64,000 nucleotides of DNA. It comes from Ophiodon elongatus. Taxonomy: Eukaryota > Chordata > Actinopteri > Perciformes > Hexagrammidae. The stretch's first letter is position 1; the number at the start of each line of letters is the position of its first letter. The position numbers and the translations under genes were made by a program. The stretch covers positions 317,501 through 381,500 of the forward strand of contig JACSYO010001818.1 in the NCBI GenBank assembly GCA_016806645.1. Reading direction: 5' to 3'. Below, one piece after another: positions 27,001 to 34,927 of the stretch. The notes under the pieces are model-generated. The model searched no databases. It was not told where the DNA came from and saw only the letters and a program-made list of their open reading frames with translations.

Positions 27001-30000
27001 GTTGCAAGAAGAAGAAGAATACATCCTCCTCGTGTCTGCTCACAAGTCAAACACACGTTTGGTTGAGCGTCGGCGGCTTCAGATTACCGGAGCCACGGCG
27101 GTAGCGCGTGACCTTTAGTCGTTAATAGCTACCCAGTCGAGGAATGCGTTGTTCTCCGGCCCACGCCGAGAAAAAATACTATTTAGTCCATAAAAATACC
27201 TCACGGCGTCTTGGAGCTCAAGGTGGTGTTTATAAATTGCGCGTTTTTGTCCGAGCAACAAAGAAAAAGCGAATTTCTTGCATTTTCTAACTTTAATGAA
27301 AAAATTGTTAAATGAATTCTTGAAACATTGTGGAAAACACGCAGAGAAAGCTTCCCTCTGCGCTCTCCATTAGACATTACACGAGGCATTCTTCAAATAC
27401 ACCGTTGGGAGTTGATGGGTTTTCTCAAACCGCCGATCCTCTAACCGAGAGCTCATTGGCTCCAGAGGTCCAGGTGGATAACGTGTCCTCCGACGCTCGA
27501 GAACTATTTGTTTCTCCGGCCGTGGATCCGCAGCAGCCGTTTCCCGAAGAAAAAGCACAATATCCTCAGCAGATAGATGAATCGTTGGCTCAACCCCCCC
27601 TCTTCCCCCCCCACGACCCCCCCCCCCCTGGGCACCACATTATCATTATCAGCTGTGAGTACGCTGTCTGGACAACGGTAATAATTAAATGTTCCTATTC
27701 ATCAGAGGATAACATAACTATCTGCGGCGCGGGCTTCAAGTATTCGGACGGCGACGCGTTAGTTTTGACTCGCGGCACATTGGATCCTAAATGAGACCGT
27801 ACGTGAGGGTTAGCGGGTGTTTGAGGATCCGCACTGAGCAAACTCCAAGTTGCTTTTTATTAACATTCCTTCTGAGGTTAGCGGCAGCAGCAGTTATTGT
27901 TTTTTTTTTTTTTTTACTCGCTTCCGACGGGACCGGAGTCTCCAAGTCCCCAACAGCTGCTGAAGCCGGGGACACGCACGTGACTTCAGACATTTACAAT
28001 CAAATGTTCATTCTATCAAAGAGCTCCAGTTCTTTCACCTCTTATTTCAAACTAAACGTCCTACGATGCAATAATACACTAATAATATACGATACAATAA
28101 TAGAATATGTGCCACTGTGTCATAAACGACTAACAGAAAGGCCAGAAGGACAACTTTTAGACATTGTCTTTATTCTTATTCTTGGTAATATTCAGGCACA
28201 GGTCATTGCGGGTCTTCTCTATTCTCCACCACAGGCTGGCTTTAAAACTTCCGTGGGGACAAAGTATTGAGCAGACTTCTAATTTGTTTAGGTTTGCACG
28301 GTCGCGGTCAGCGACCGGAAAAAGTGCACAGCCTCAGCGAGTTGACACAAACCACCGGGCCTCTTGCGATGCGTGCCCTTTTAAATTGAAGTGTGCCGTG
28401 GAAAGACCCAGTAATGTAAACACTTAATGGAAAATTACCTGAGCTCTAAATAACAAAATGACAAAAACAGTGCTGCCTGCCGGGTCGCTGGGTTGAAACC
28501 TGGAAACTGAAGCCGCTCGACTCCTTCCAGTCGACTCCGGGTGTCTCTGGACGGGATGATTCAAATTACATCGCTTACACTGAAGGATTAAATGTAGCTT
28601 TTTATTGGTTGTGGAAAGTTTCCTACATTCTTAACTCGAGCTGAAACTGTTGATTAGTTGATGAATTATTCTGGTCGTCAGTTCAAGCTGAAACTCTGCT
28701 TCCAACGTCTCCGGCTCGCAGATTGGATTTCTGGTTTTTTAGACTGTGGGTTGAACAAAAGAAGACATTCGGAGACGTCGTCTGGTTCTCTCAGAACTTG
28801 TCACGGGCTTTTTTTTTTAATATCGCACAGAATAAACGATTAACGGATCAATCAAAGAACTTATCAGAAGATGAATTGGTAATTAGAATAATTGTCAGTT
28901 AGAGAAAACACTAATTTCATTCATTGATTTACAAAATGAATTAGCAGTAATTTGGATAATAGAATAATTGTCTTTTTTTTCTCTTTTTTTTTTTTAAGTA
29001 AGAATGCAAAACGCTCTGATTCCAGTTTCTTAAATGTGGATTTTGGTGGTTTTGGACTCCCGCTCAAACAAGTCACTATTTCCTGTCATATTTAGGAGCA
29101 TTTTTATTTTTTTTTCTAGCTCATGAAAGGTTGACATTCTGGAGAAGCAGTGACACAGTGTGGAAGTAGCTTTACACGCAGTACCAACGATGACCACCAG
29201 GGCGGGCTCATGAGAGAGTGTCTTTGTGGTTCAGTCAATAACAGCTAACGTCTTTAACACGCTAAGGCCTCAATGACTGGTTTGTGTCTCGTGTGAGGTT
29301 TCAGAAGAGTGTTTCAGCACCTTCTCCGAGTGGACAGCTCCAACCTGCCAGATTCACTCATTACCGTGGACACCCTCTAAACCCCCACTGAATCCACCCA
29401 GACACGGTCTGTGTTTGCCCAAACTTGAGTTTAGTGGCTCCGGCCAAGTTGGCATTCAGCAGAAAACCCAAATGGAGACTTCAGAACTTCCCCTTTGGAA
29501 ACCAATGGCCGACGTCGCCTACGGTTATCAACAAGTAGCAGCATTTGTCAGACGTAAATGAGGTCTGGCAATCGGCAGTTTTCTATTTAGAGCTTTCAAA
29601 GCAGCGTGAGACGATTAAATAAAAAAGTTTATTTGATCGAACTTTTATTGATCGTCTGCTCTCCAACTGCAGGGGAAAGGAGTCATTTTGTCTCCTGGCT
29701 ATATGTTAACATCCCGCCCGCTCGCGTCTGGTTTTGTTTCCCTTCTTCCTCCTCCTCCGCCGCCGCCGCCGCCGCCGCCTCACCGCCTCACTGCAGCTCT
29801 CATCCAGAAGCCTTCGCTCGTAATTATGTTATCAGATCTCAGTCGTCGTGCTGAAACCAAACAAGGCCTGTCTAATTCCTCGTTGCTTCATCATTATTAA
29901 TGCAGTCACAACACGAGGGGCAATTTAACCGCGACACTCTCGCCCGTTTGACCTCGGCGACGGCGTCGACACTCGCGGTGAAAACTCCGGTCTGTGCAGT

Positions 30001-30305
30001 TTGAGCCCTAAATTGCCGTCCTCGCCCAGTTGGAGACTGACCTTGTCTCTTCACACCCCTGCCTCTTTGTCTCTAACTCCCTCTCTCTCTCTCCCTCTCT
30101 CTCCCTCTCTCTCTCTATCTGTTCTCCTTGGTCGACTTCTCTCTGTTTCCCCGCTCTGCCTCTCCCTGTACCAGATAACTTCCCACAGATGGCTCATCAG
30201 AAGCGCTTCATCGAGCGGAAATACAGACAGGAGCTGAAGGAGATGAGACGAGAGCGGGAGCGGCAGGAGAAGGAGACCGACGAGCCGGAGGAATGCAGGA
30301 AGTGA
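1138..30305 (+). CDS. drosha: drosha, ribonuclease 3 (3' part, nine exons, spliced)
   Basis: Drosha is the nuclear RNase III that, with DGCR8, cuts primary microRNA hairpins at their base. The exons 1138-1182, 6601-6758, 12526-12631, 14195-14336, 16643-16725, 18245-18348, 22112-22204, 23215-23261 and 30175-30305 join into one open frame of 909 nt, or 302 residues and TGA. Every junction has AG/GT ends and matching phase. Numbering residues within this piece, there is a linker (1-40), RNase III domain b with signature GHNQRMEFLGDSIM (69-82) and LADLLESFIAALY (145-157), a dsRNA-binding domain (about 205-260), and a charged tail (270-302). Sequence and exon junctions agree closely with my memory of vertebrate Drosha, whose human form is about 1374 residues, so roughly the last fifth is present. 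The RS/proline-rich N-terminus, central domain and RNase III domain a lie upstream of base 1. No frameshift or lost catalytic residue is seen. Confidence 0.97.
1320..1409. repeat. (TG)n microsatellite, 90 bp
   Basis: About 45 uninterrupted TG units in the intron just after the 45-nt drosha exon. Confidence 0.98.
1639..1688. repeat. (TC)n microsatellite
   Basis: About 25 uninterrupted TC units within a longer pyrimidine-rich stretch (about 1560-1700). Confidence 0.98.
2045..2180. repeat. palindromic AT array with ATATATCG units
   Basis: GATATATC-type 8- to 10-bp units (about six) pass into a pure (AT)n run and then degenerate AT sequence. The whole array is close to its own reverse complement. 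Confidence 0.9.
2745..2782. repeat. (TCC)n microsatellite
   Basis: About 12-13 TCC units. Confidence 0.95.
3246..3287. repeat. C run followed by (CA)n
   Basis: Twelve C's run straight into about 15 CA units. Confidence 0.95.
4690..5940 (+). pseudogene. LINE reverse transcriptase remnant (3' part of ORF)
   Basis: The + strand frame near 4700-4810 reads VELQLYADDTVVYTHSKTAE with the YADD catalytic box of reverse transcriptase at about 4738-4749. Near 4890-4980 there is PDVLIKDHQIGFTYLSVIM, the KYLGV-like segment after the palm. Near 5515-5685 there is NCLSLDAAKIFPQALVLSRV then SYCITCWGQAG and PLESLCKQTLKTLDKEIL, typical of the C-terminal part of teleost non-LTR elements. Stops and frameshifts separate the pieces, and about 5000-5440 looks like a later insertion of another repeat. 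Family (Rex/L2-like) is not asserted. It is dead and lies in the same sense as drosha. Confidence 0.8.
6211..6486 (+). repeat. two tandem copies of a 140-bp dispersed repeat
   Basis: Copies at 6211-6350 and 6351-6486 share the segments AAGGCCTTGAAGGACTTTCT and GGCACAAACGTCCACCTGGA and a GTGGTCAAAGGTCAAG box. The sequence resembles a very common teleost interspersed repeat (from memory). Confidence 0.85.
6601..6758 (+). CDS. drosha: drosha exon, 158 nt, start of RNase III domain b
   Basis: Bounded by CGTCCAG and GTGAGT. It encodes residues 16-67 of this piece, from VQEPQTDRQLIETSPVLQKL through RLLARAFTLRTVGFNHLT, and ends in phase 2, where CT plus G of the next exon make Leu. The LLARAFTLRTVGFNHLT stretch is the first helix and turn of RNase III domain b, just ahead of the signature motif. 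Its upstream intron ends with a tandem pair of about 140-bp dispersed-repeat copies at 6211-6486, close to the acceptor. Confidence 0.95.
8930..9305. repeat. dispersed repeat with internal duplications
   Basis: GACTTCTATACAACCAGAGG and the following AGTCGCCCCCTGGTGGTCAG occur at 9131-9170 and again at 9252-9291, with a third partial copy from 9204. The whole resembles a known teleost repeat (from memory). Confidence 0.75.
11659..11770. repeat. compound (GT)/(AT)/(GTAT) microsatellite
   Basis: (GT)n at 11659-11677, (AT)n at 11686-11720, (GTAT)n at 11721-11748, then (AT)n to 11770. Confidence 0.95.
12526..12631 (+). CDS. drosha: drosha exon, 106 nt, RNase III signature motif
   Basis: Bounded by CCTGTCCAG and GTAAGA. 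It encodes residues 69-103 and holds the RNase III signature GHNQRMEFLGDSIM. Glu at 12545-12547 and Asp at 12557-12559 match the acidic residues that bind magnesium in this family. The rest (VATEYLFIHFPDHHEGHLT) is the following helix. The exon goes from phase 2 to phase 0, so skipping it would break the frame and delete the active site. A 57-bp (CA)n tract begins 33 nt after the exon. Confidence 0.97.
12664..12720. repeat. (CA)n microsatellite, 57 bp
   Basis: About 28 uninterrupted CA units, 33 nt after the drosha exon that carries the RNase III signature. Confidence 0.98.
13183..13230. repeat. (TG)n microsatellite
   Basis: About 23 TG units with one early interruption. Confidence 0.97.
13627..13684. 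repeat. (GT)n microsatellite
   Basis: About 29 uninterrupted GT units. Confidence 0.97.
14195..14336 (+). CDS. drosha: drosha exon, 142 nt, RNase III domain b with second catalytic cluster
   Basis: Acceptor CCCGCCCACAG follows a long T-rich tract, and the donor is GTACGT. The exon encodes residues 104-150, starting LLRSSLVNNRTQAKVAEELG and ending TKTLADLLE, with a split Ser completed by the next exon. Asp (14324-14326) and Glu (14333-14335) of LADLLE correspond to the second pair of metal-binding acids of RNase III enzymes; the Glu aligns with the human residue whose mutation kills domain b cleavage of the 5' arm (E1222, from memory). Both are intact. Confidence 0.97.
14337..16642 (+). other. 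drosha intron
   Basis: Mostly unique, AT-rich sequence with (TG)n at 15771-15825 and a GC-rich patch with repeated GGGG(A/C) runs at about 15930-16020. No exon or conserved element can be asserted from sequence alone. Confidence 0.7.
15771..15825. repeat. (GT)n microsatellite
   Basis: About 27 uninterrupted GT units. Confidence 0.97.
16643..16725 (+). CDS. drosha: drosha exon, 83 nt, end of RNase III domain b
   Basis: Bounded by GTCTGCAG and GTGAGG. Its first two bases finish the Ser codon opened by the previous exon, then FIAALYIDKDLEYVHTFMNV and CFFPRLK follow (residues 152-178), ending in phase 0. ESFIAALYID is the helix that carries the last catalytic Glu in RNase III folds, and the rest packs the end of domain b. 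It is short and highly conserved; identification rests on this peptide and on phase agreement with both neighbours. Confidence 0.96.
16726..18244 (+). other. drosha intron
   Basis: About 1.5 kb of mostly unique sequence, purine-rich (GAGA-type) between about 17650 and 18120. I see no repeat family or exon in it. Confidence 0.65.
18245..18348 (+). CDS. drosha: drosha exon, 104 nt, link to dsRNA-binding domain
   Basis: Acceptor GTGTGTCACAG; donor GTAAGA. It encodes EFILNQDWNDPKSQLQQCCL then TLRTEGKEPDIPLY (residues 179-212) and ends in phase 2 inside a Lys codon. It spans the end of RNase III domain b and the first helix and strand of the dsRNA-binding domain, which follows directly in Drosha. 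Only 300 nt downstream its intron enters a 25-bp minisatellite (18668-19026). Confidence 0.96.
18668..19026 (+). repeat. 25-bp minisatellite, 13 copies
   Basis: Unit CTATTTATCCTTTACTTG then TAGCTAA. Thirteen copies of the TTTACTTGTAGCTAA core are countable. The first nine or so units are 25 bp and nearly identical (one C-to-T change near 18841); the last units carry a 9-bp insertion CTATTTCAA, giving 34-bp units. Confidence 0.97.
19521..19625 (+). repeat. 18-bp minisatellite
   Basis: Unit GTGTCCACGCTCATGCAC, about five full copies plus partial ends, with single-base changes in two. Because 18 is a multiple of three, the - strand shows a repeated CMSVDT frame; I do not take this as coding. 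Confidence 0.95.
20570..20740 (+). repeat. dispersed-repeat fragment with tRNA B-box-like site
   Basis: CAAGGACACTTCGACATGCG and GGGATCGAACCGCCAACCTT are hallmarks of a very common teleost repeat (from memory). The reverse of GGATCGAACC is GGTTCGATCC, a B-box-like sequence, so a tRNA-derived SINE origin is possible. Confidence 0.65.
20881..20921 (+). repeat. G-rich tract, G-quadruplex candidate
   Basis: Runs of three or more G's separated by single C or T bases, ending in a run of 12 G's. Confidence 0.85.
22112..22204 (+). CDS. drosha: drosha exon, 93 nt, dsRNA-binding domain
   Basis: Acceptor GATTCGCAG; donor GTGAGT. It encodes TLQTVGPSHARTYTVAVYFK and GERIGCGKGP (residues 214-243), with split Lys and Ser codons at its two edges. 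This is the beta-sheet core of the dsRNA-binding domain; the GPSHARTYTV and GxGKG elements are typical of that fold, where they contact the RNA backbone. Length and phase (2 to 2) fit the neighbouring exons. Confidence 0.96.
22205..23214 (+). other. drosha intron
   Basis: About 1 kb, mostly unique, ending in T and TC runs (23082-23192) before the acceptor. A 200-codon frame on the - strand across 22392-22994 has no recognisable domain and is taken as chance. Confidence 0.65.
23215..23261 (+). CDS. drosha: drosha exon, 47 nt, last helix of dsRNA-binding domain
   Basis: Acceptor TCTAATCTAG, with a likely branch site TCTAAT very close to the AG, and donor GTGAGT. It encodes IQQAEMGAAMDALEK (residues 245-259), the C-terminal helix of the dsRNA-binding domain, and ends in phase 1 inside a Tyr codon finished by the last exon 6.9 kb away. 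The pyrimidine-rich stretch (about 23155-23192) is set back from the AG by an A-rich patch, so the acceptor may be moderate. Confidence 0.95.
26744..26826 (+). repeat. (GT)n then GTGGG array, G-quadruplex candidate
   Basis: A short (GT)n leads into many GTGGG and GTGGGGG units (26765-26826): more than a dozen G3+ runs with one-base loops. Confidence 0.9.
28640..29100 (+). repeat. dispersed repeat with ATTGATTAGT-type ends, two nested fragments
   Basis: GCTGAAACTGTTGATTAGTT near 28643 and AATAAACGATTAACGGATCA near 28835 bound a segment with GACTGTGGGTTGAACAAAAG. A second fragment lies at about 28960-29100. The same family appears at 52500-52790 and 53440-53600. Recognised from memory as a common teleost repeat. 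Confidence 0.6.
29746..29780. repeat. (TCC)n to (GCC)n trinucleotide run
   Basis: Several TCC units followed by about eight GCC units, in the last drosha intron about 400 nt before the last exon. Confidence 0.9.
30175..30305 (+). CDS. drosha: drosha last coding exon and stop
   Basis: Acceptor CCTGTACCAG. Two bases finish the Tyr codon, then NFPQMAHQKRFIERKYRQEL, KEMRRERERQ and EKETDEPEECRK follow (residues 261-302), with TGA at 30303-30305. The basic KR/RE-rich run followed by an acidic end is the usual Drosha C-terminus. The stop position leaves a tail of the expected length, so the protein is not truncated. Confidence 0.97.
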
Positions 30306-30880
30306 CAGCGCATCTTTCTTTTTTCTTTTTTTTTACTTTTTGTTTTTATTTTTGGAGGGGCGGCCCGATCACGAGCCGCGTCCACATGTGAGGAGCCCCC
30401 GACTGCATATGTGGCAGCCCTCCACGCGAGAGTTGAAATCCAGAAAGTTCAGCAGTGATGGCTGACTCCTCCCAAAGTTCTAGCAAAACATGGATGGGCC
30501 ACAGGTGAGGGTTAGTCGGGTCGCTTCCACTCTTTTAAGTTTTCTTTTTTTTTCGTCCTTGATTCTCAAAAGGAAAGTGGGACAGAAGGCAAACAGAATT
30601 AGGAATGAAGCAAGAGGCTGTCATGTTTTATGCTGTTTAGTAATGTAGCACTGTCAGAGGTGGCCTTATGTTGTCTTATGTTTATGTTTGTTGCTTAATC
30701 TTTAAATATTGAGTTGACTTTTAAATCCCAAAACCACAGCAGGAGTTCACGACGTTACGGACACGTGCCAAGAAAAATAAGTAAATAAAAATACATGTTT
30801 TTAAATGAAGTACGAAATGCTAAATAAAAAAAAAACATCCAAATAAATATTGTAAATAAAGTTTCACATCAACAGTCAGA
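30306..30880 (+). other. drosha: drosha 3' UTR (end approximate)
   Basis: Sequence after the drosha stop, T-rich and then A-rich, with no coding signal. The end is set by inference from the AATAAA at 30855-30860 followed by a GT/T-rich stretch at about 30888-30902. Earlier AATAAA-like hexamers in the A-rich run near 30780-30830 could give a shorter end. Confidence 0.6.
30855..30860 (+). terminator. probable drosha poly(A) signal
   Basis: Perfect AATAAA about 550 nt after the drosha stop, with a GT/T-rich downstream element at about 30888-30902. It is the last good signal before the - strand AATAAA at 30906-30911. Function is inferred from position and sequence. Confidence 0.55.
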
Positions 30881-30905
30881 GAATCCGTTTGTTTTTTGGG
30901 GGGAA

Positions 30906-30911
30906 TTTATT
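30906..30911 (-). terminator. candidate cdh6 poly(A) signal (most distal of several)
   Basis: AATAAA on the - strand. Others on the - strand lie at 31229-31234, 32278-32283, 32452-32457 and 32935-32940. Any could end the cdh6 transcript; sequence alone cannot choose. Use of this one would give a 3' UTR of about 3.5 kb that meets or overlaps the drosha 3' end. Confidence 0.3.
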
Positions 30912-31712
30912 GTAATCTGCTCCCGCTCTGCTGAGAGGCCTAATCTAGAAGAAAAAAAGGGTTGAGTCAATTATATTCAATCACTACAATGTCACCATCT
31001 GTCTCACATCTGCCACTCATCCTCTAATAATCAAAATGTGATTTTTTTTTCCTTTTTTTTCTTTTTTTTTAAACCTCTCCAAATCCGATTGGCTGTCTGA
31101 CAGATCTTAATTATAGATTGTCTAATTAACAATTTCCTCAGCTCGGTAGCCTCTGGATCCAGCTATTTAACAACGGCCGTCGTATGAATTACTATCTGCT
31201 GCGTAGAGTTGAGTCTTTTGTGCTGAGATTTATTGTAGATAATACATAAATACCTGTGAGGATGGTACGTTTCTGGCCCGCTAGCCTGTGGCTGCTATCA
31301 CATTTCAGATAAAAGTTAAATTATCCTTCATAAGCGGAAAAGAGTCCAATGGAGCTGCAGCACAAGAACATAAACCTGCCAAGTTCTCACCCCTCCATGT
31401 AAATGTTCTCTTTGGAAGAACACCTCACAAAGAAGATTTTTAAAGATATTTAATTGTGTCATATAAATATTCAGTACAAAATATCACGTTTTACAAAGCA
31501 GATTGATGGACGGCCGATGATGCGGGGGCCCTCCCCTTTTTTTTACACTACCACAACCTCTCGGCTTGTTTCTACGTCGACAAAAACGCCACTGCTCAAT
31601 CACATGGTCACCGACACAATATACTGTAGTGGTGGTGAGCCCCGAGGCCGACCGCGTCTACACATCAACAACCACAGACCTATTGTATCTGGAGAGAAGA
31701 GGACATGGGCCT

Positions 31713-31756
31713 CGAGGAGGAGGAGGAGGAGGAGGAGGAGGAGGAGGAGGAGGAGA
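31713..31756. repeat. (GGA)n microsatellite
   Basis: About 14 GGA units, in the region expected to hold the cdh6 3' UTR. Confidence 0.95.
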
Positions 31757-34353
31757 CTGAATGGCGGTACGTTGCGATGTCTTCTGTCATCCTCGCGGAG
31801 CACGGCGCCGACGCTCAGAGGCAATTCCGCCTCTCCGCAGGACAACACAGGCACGTCTCCGTAATGGCGATACGCCGACGCCCCGCATGAAGACGGTGAA
31901 GCGGTGAGGGCTGGAGGAGGAAGTGCTTCTGGTGAGTACCGCTGTCACGTCGATTTCCGTTAGAGACCTCGCCTTCGTGCCTCGAGGCAGAAGAAGAAGA
32001 AGAAGAAGAAGAAGCAGGTTTTCCTCGGGAGTGAAGGGTTTTTAAACCCATTAACTGCTCATCGTGGCAACGGTCTGAAAACGGCCACTCGCGAGCCAAT
32101 AAACAAAGCCGCCGTAGCCGAGCCGTAAAGAATGATGAGTGTTATCAGTGGGCTGGTTTAATGCGAGACAGTGAGGGGTGCTCTTGTTATTACCGTTTCA
32201 AAATGTCAGTCTCTTCCCCGGTTGGCCTTTTCTCTGAAGTGAGAGGGCGGAGCTTGTTCAAGCGTCGAGCAGCCCTCTTTATTTCAAAACTTGTGTTTTC
32301 ATAGTTGGAAGTAATTTGATAATATTGTGTTTCTTTTCTTTCTTTTAAAATCACATGAAGAAGAAAGCGCCGTGCGTGTGTTCTCGCTGCAGGACAATGT
32401 TATTGACCTTCTCTCGGAGCCGAGGACACACCTCTGAGGTTTTTAAGAGCCTTTATTCGACACCACTCAAAGGTCAGGGGCCCCTTGATAAGCCCCCCTG
32501 TTATGGAAAAGGCTGTTCGTCCCTCAGGAAATCAGCAGGGTGAACACCGGCGTCGTGCTCCAACACGACGTACGGCGCAGGTAATGAAGGGCACGGGGCG
32601 GTGTGCAGAAGGAGGAAGTTTCAAGGAAAATACTGGTGTTCTTTGCTCTCTTTTTTTTGGCACATTTCCAACCGACTGCTATGTTACATTATTATACATT
32701 CGACTGTGCAGGCCAGAGCCCCCCCCTACCTCCCCCCCCCCTCCTCCCCCCCACCCCCCTCCAGGACACAGTCTTGATCTAACAAGTGTAAGAAAAACTC
32801 TTATATATTTCTCTTCTTAATGCTGTGTGTAATGTGATACATTTAAATGGTTATTTAGACTTTTTTTCCTCGATGAGAATCTGACCCCCAAATAAAATAA
32901 ATCTTAGACGTCTGGCCTTTTCTCACTGCGCAGATTTATTTTGTTTTTTTGTATGATTTAAGGCAACTTTTACGATTCATACCATAGACTTTGTCCATAT
33001 GTTAAGCTTTTCTACTTCATGTGACAAAACATCAGAGTCCACGTTTTAAACACTCGCGTGTAGTTTCTCTATAAATCCCGATCGTTAGCGTTTGTTTTTC
33101 CGCTCGGAACGTCGACTCAAACGCTACTTTTCCTCTTCATCACCTGAACGGATCAAATTTATCTTTTCTTTTTTTTTTTTTTTTCTCAGGGAAATAAAAA
33201 TAAAATTGCATGATGAATTTTGATGATAACTGTCCACGAGATGTCTAATTTGACTCCGTCGTTTCAAGCTCAGCGGCATAATGTCGGCACTGAGAGTTAA
33301 TGTGAGTCTGACTTCCACCGGAGAGAAGTGTTTACACACCGCTGTGGTCGAGATGAGCGGGAAAAAAAAAAGTCCAACAAGACCAGTATTTTCCTCTCAC
33401 TGAGCCTGGTGCACATTAGATCGGTGGCTTTTTAATCAGTGTATGTTAGAAAATAACACTTCTTTTTTTGTGTGTACTTCATTTTTTTTAGCCAGAGAGA
33501 AAAAAATGCTTCTGAAGACATTCGGCTCAATAAGGAGATATTTGGTATTTGGCTCACCTCAACGCTGGATGCTGATGAGAATCAGATACGACAAAATAAA
33601 AATGACTAACTGGTGTTTTCTGACCGCTCGCTGCGGCCATGAGGTCCATATTCCTTTCCCACGGTTCTACGTAAGCCACGAACCGACACAAATTTGATAT
33701 CGTCCGATCTGTTTTCGAGCTTTTTCTCATCGGAGGCGACGATGCCGGGCTTCGAGCGCCGCGGCGGACGAGCGGTTAATGCGAGGCGGCTGTCGCTGAA
33801 CGAGAGGGGATCGGGGTGGACGATAGAAATCCCTAGAAAAACAAGAAACCACTGTACAGCGTATTGTATCATGTCACCGTACGTACACAAGCAAAGATAG
33901 AACTCACAATATGCAGCATGTTTTTGTCCCAGAAACACTGAAAAATACATAGGCATATCTGTTGGTTTACAAAGCTGCTTGTTGAACGTGTCCACCACAC
34001 GCAGCTTTGGAAAAAACAAACCAAAAAAAAGAAAAAAAAGAAGAAAATACCGGCATAGATATATTTGGGCCTCATGTACACCCCATATACACAAAAAGAA
34101 AAAAGTCTTGACACAAAGTCTCTTTTTTACTGCACCCTGGCAAAAAAACGCAACTAACACTGACTGGACACACAAAGCTCTACGTCTGGTCACCGGAGGG
34201 ACAGCTGGATGGTGAGCGGTGGCGGTGAAGGAGCACGTGGACAAACGGTGCTCGTTTTTCGGTCCTTTTCATCGCCGTCCCCTCCCCCACCTTCGCCACA
34301 ACATGCGCCACACTTCGCCCCCCGTAAAAAAAGTCGTTAACGTGTTTCAGTTC

Positions 34354-34356
<3 letters not shown>

Positions 34357-34401
<45 letters not shown>
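34357..34401. repeat. (TC)n microsatellite next to cdh6 stop
   Basis: About 22 TC units on the + strand. In the cdh6 mRNA this is a (GA)n run beginning 24 nt after the stop codon. Confidence 0.97.
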
Positions 34402-34403
<2 letters not shown>

Positions 34404-34424
34404 GTCTTGTGTGCCAGGCTCTCG

Positions 34425-34927
34425 TTAGGAATCCCTGTCGCTGTCGTCGCCCCCGTACATGTCCGCCAGTTTCTTAAACCGGGGCCCCCACTCGCTCAGG
34501 TAGTTGTAGTCCTGGTCGCCCTCGGTGGTCACCGACTCCAGCGAGCTGAGGGACTCCGCCACGGAGCCGTTGCCCTCGTAGGCGTAGGTGGCCAGGGAGT
34601 CGTACGGCGGCGCCGTCGGGTCGCCGTCGTTGTCCTGCAGCCGCTGGTTGATGAAGTCTCTCACGTCCCCGTTGTTGTCCCGGATCGGGGCCAGAACGGG
34701 CCTCCGGACCGCGGGGTAGAAGGTCTCGGGGACGATGTCCCTCCGCTGCTTGCTCTCCTCGATGGCCTCCGGGTTGCGCAGCGTGCCGATATCAAAGGCC
34801 TGAGTGTCCTCCTCTCCGCCCCCTTCATCGTTGTAGCTGACGACGTTGTCTCTGACATCCTCTTTGGAGATGATCAGAGGCTCCTTCTTCCTCTGTCTCC
34901 TCAGGGCGGCGAACAGCACCACGATCA
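34425..34927 (-). CDS. cdh6: cdh6 last coding exon, 503 nt, cytoplasmic domain and stop
   Basis: Acceptor CTCCCCGTAG. A split Met, then IVVLFAALRRQRKKEPLIIS (end of membrane helix, stop-transfer basics, tail), to GGDDSDRDS and stop (residues 553-718). The juxtamembrane NDEGGGEEDTQAFDIGTLRN is the p120-catenin-binding core of classical cadherins. DPTAPPYDSLATYAYEGNGS and the Ser-rich SLSSLESVTTEGDQDYNYL to WGPRFKKLADMYGG form the beta-catenin-binding region. The exon is GC-rich and has long open frames on the opposite strand, which are shadows. Confidence 0.97.

Larger units (their letters stand above)
23262..30174 (+). other. last drosha intron, 6.9 kb
   Basis: Mainly unique sequence with C run at 24260-24271, T runs and (TTC)n at 25312-25386, a GT then GTGGG array at 26744-26826, a C run near 27595-27629, dispersed-repeat sequence at 28640-29100, and (TCC)/(GCC)n at 29746-29780. 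No extra exon recognised. Confidence 0.7.
30912..34424 (-). other. between the genes: cdh6 3' UTR of unknown length plus spacer
   Basis: No exon of another gene is seen here. Directly after the cdh6 stop the - strand runs into a (GA)n tract (34357-34401). Further on there are (GGA)n at 31713-31756, (GAA)n at 31990-32015, T-rich and AT-rich stretches, and several - strand AATAAA signals. A 212-codon frame at 33606-34244 on the - strand has no recognisable domain and lies entirely within the expected 3' UTR; I treat it as chance. Confidence 0.5.

Noticed and set aside
33606..34244. 212-codon open frame on the - strand
   Set aside because: Lies after the cdh6 stop, in its likely 3' UTR. It contains A/T-run-derived Phe and Leu stretches, and no domain is recognised.
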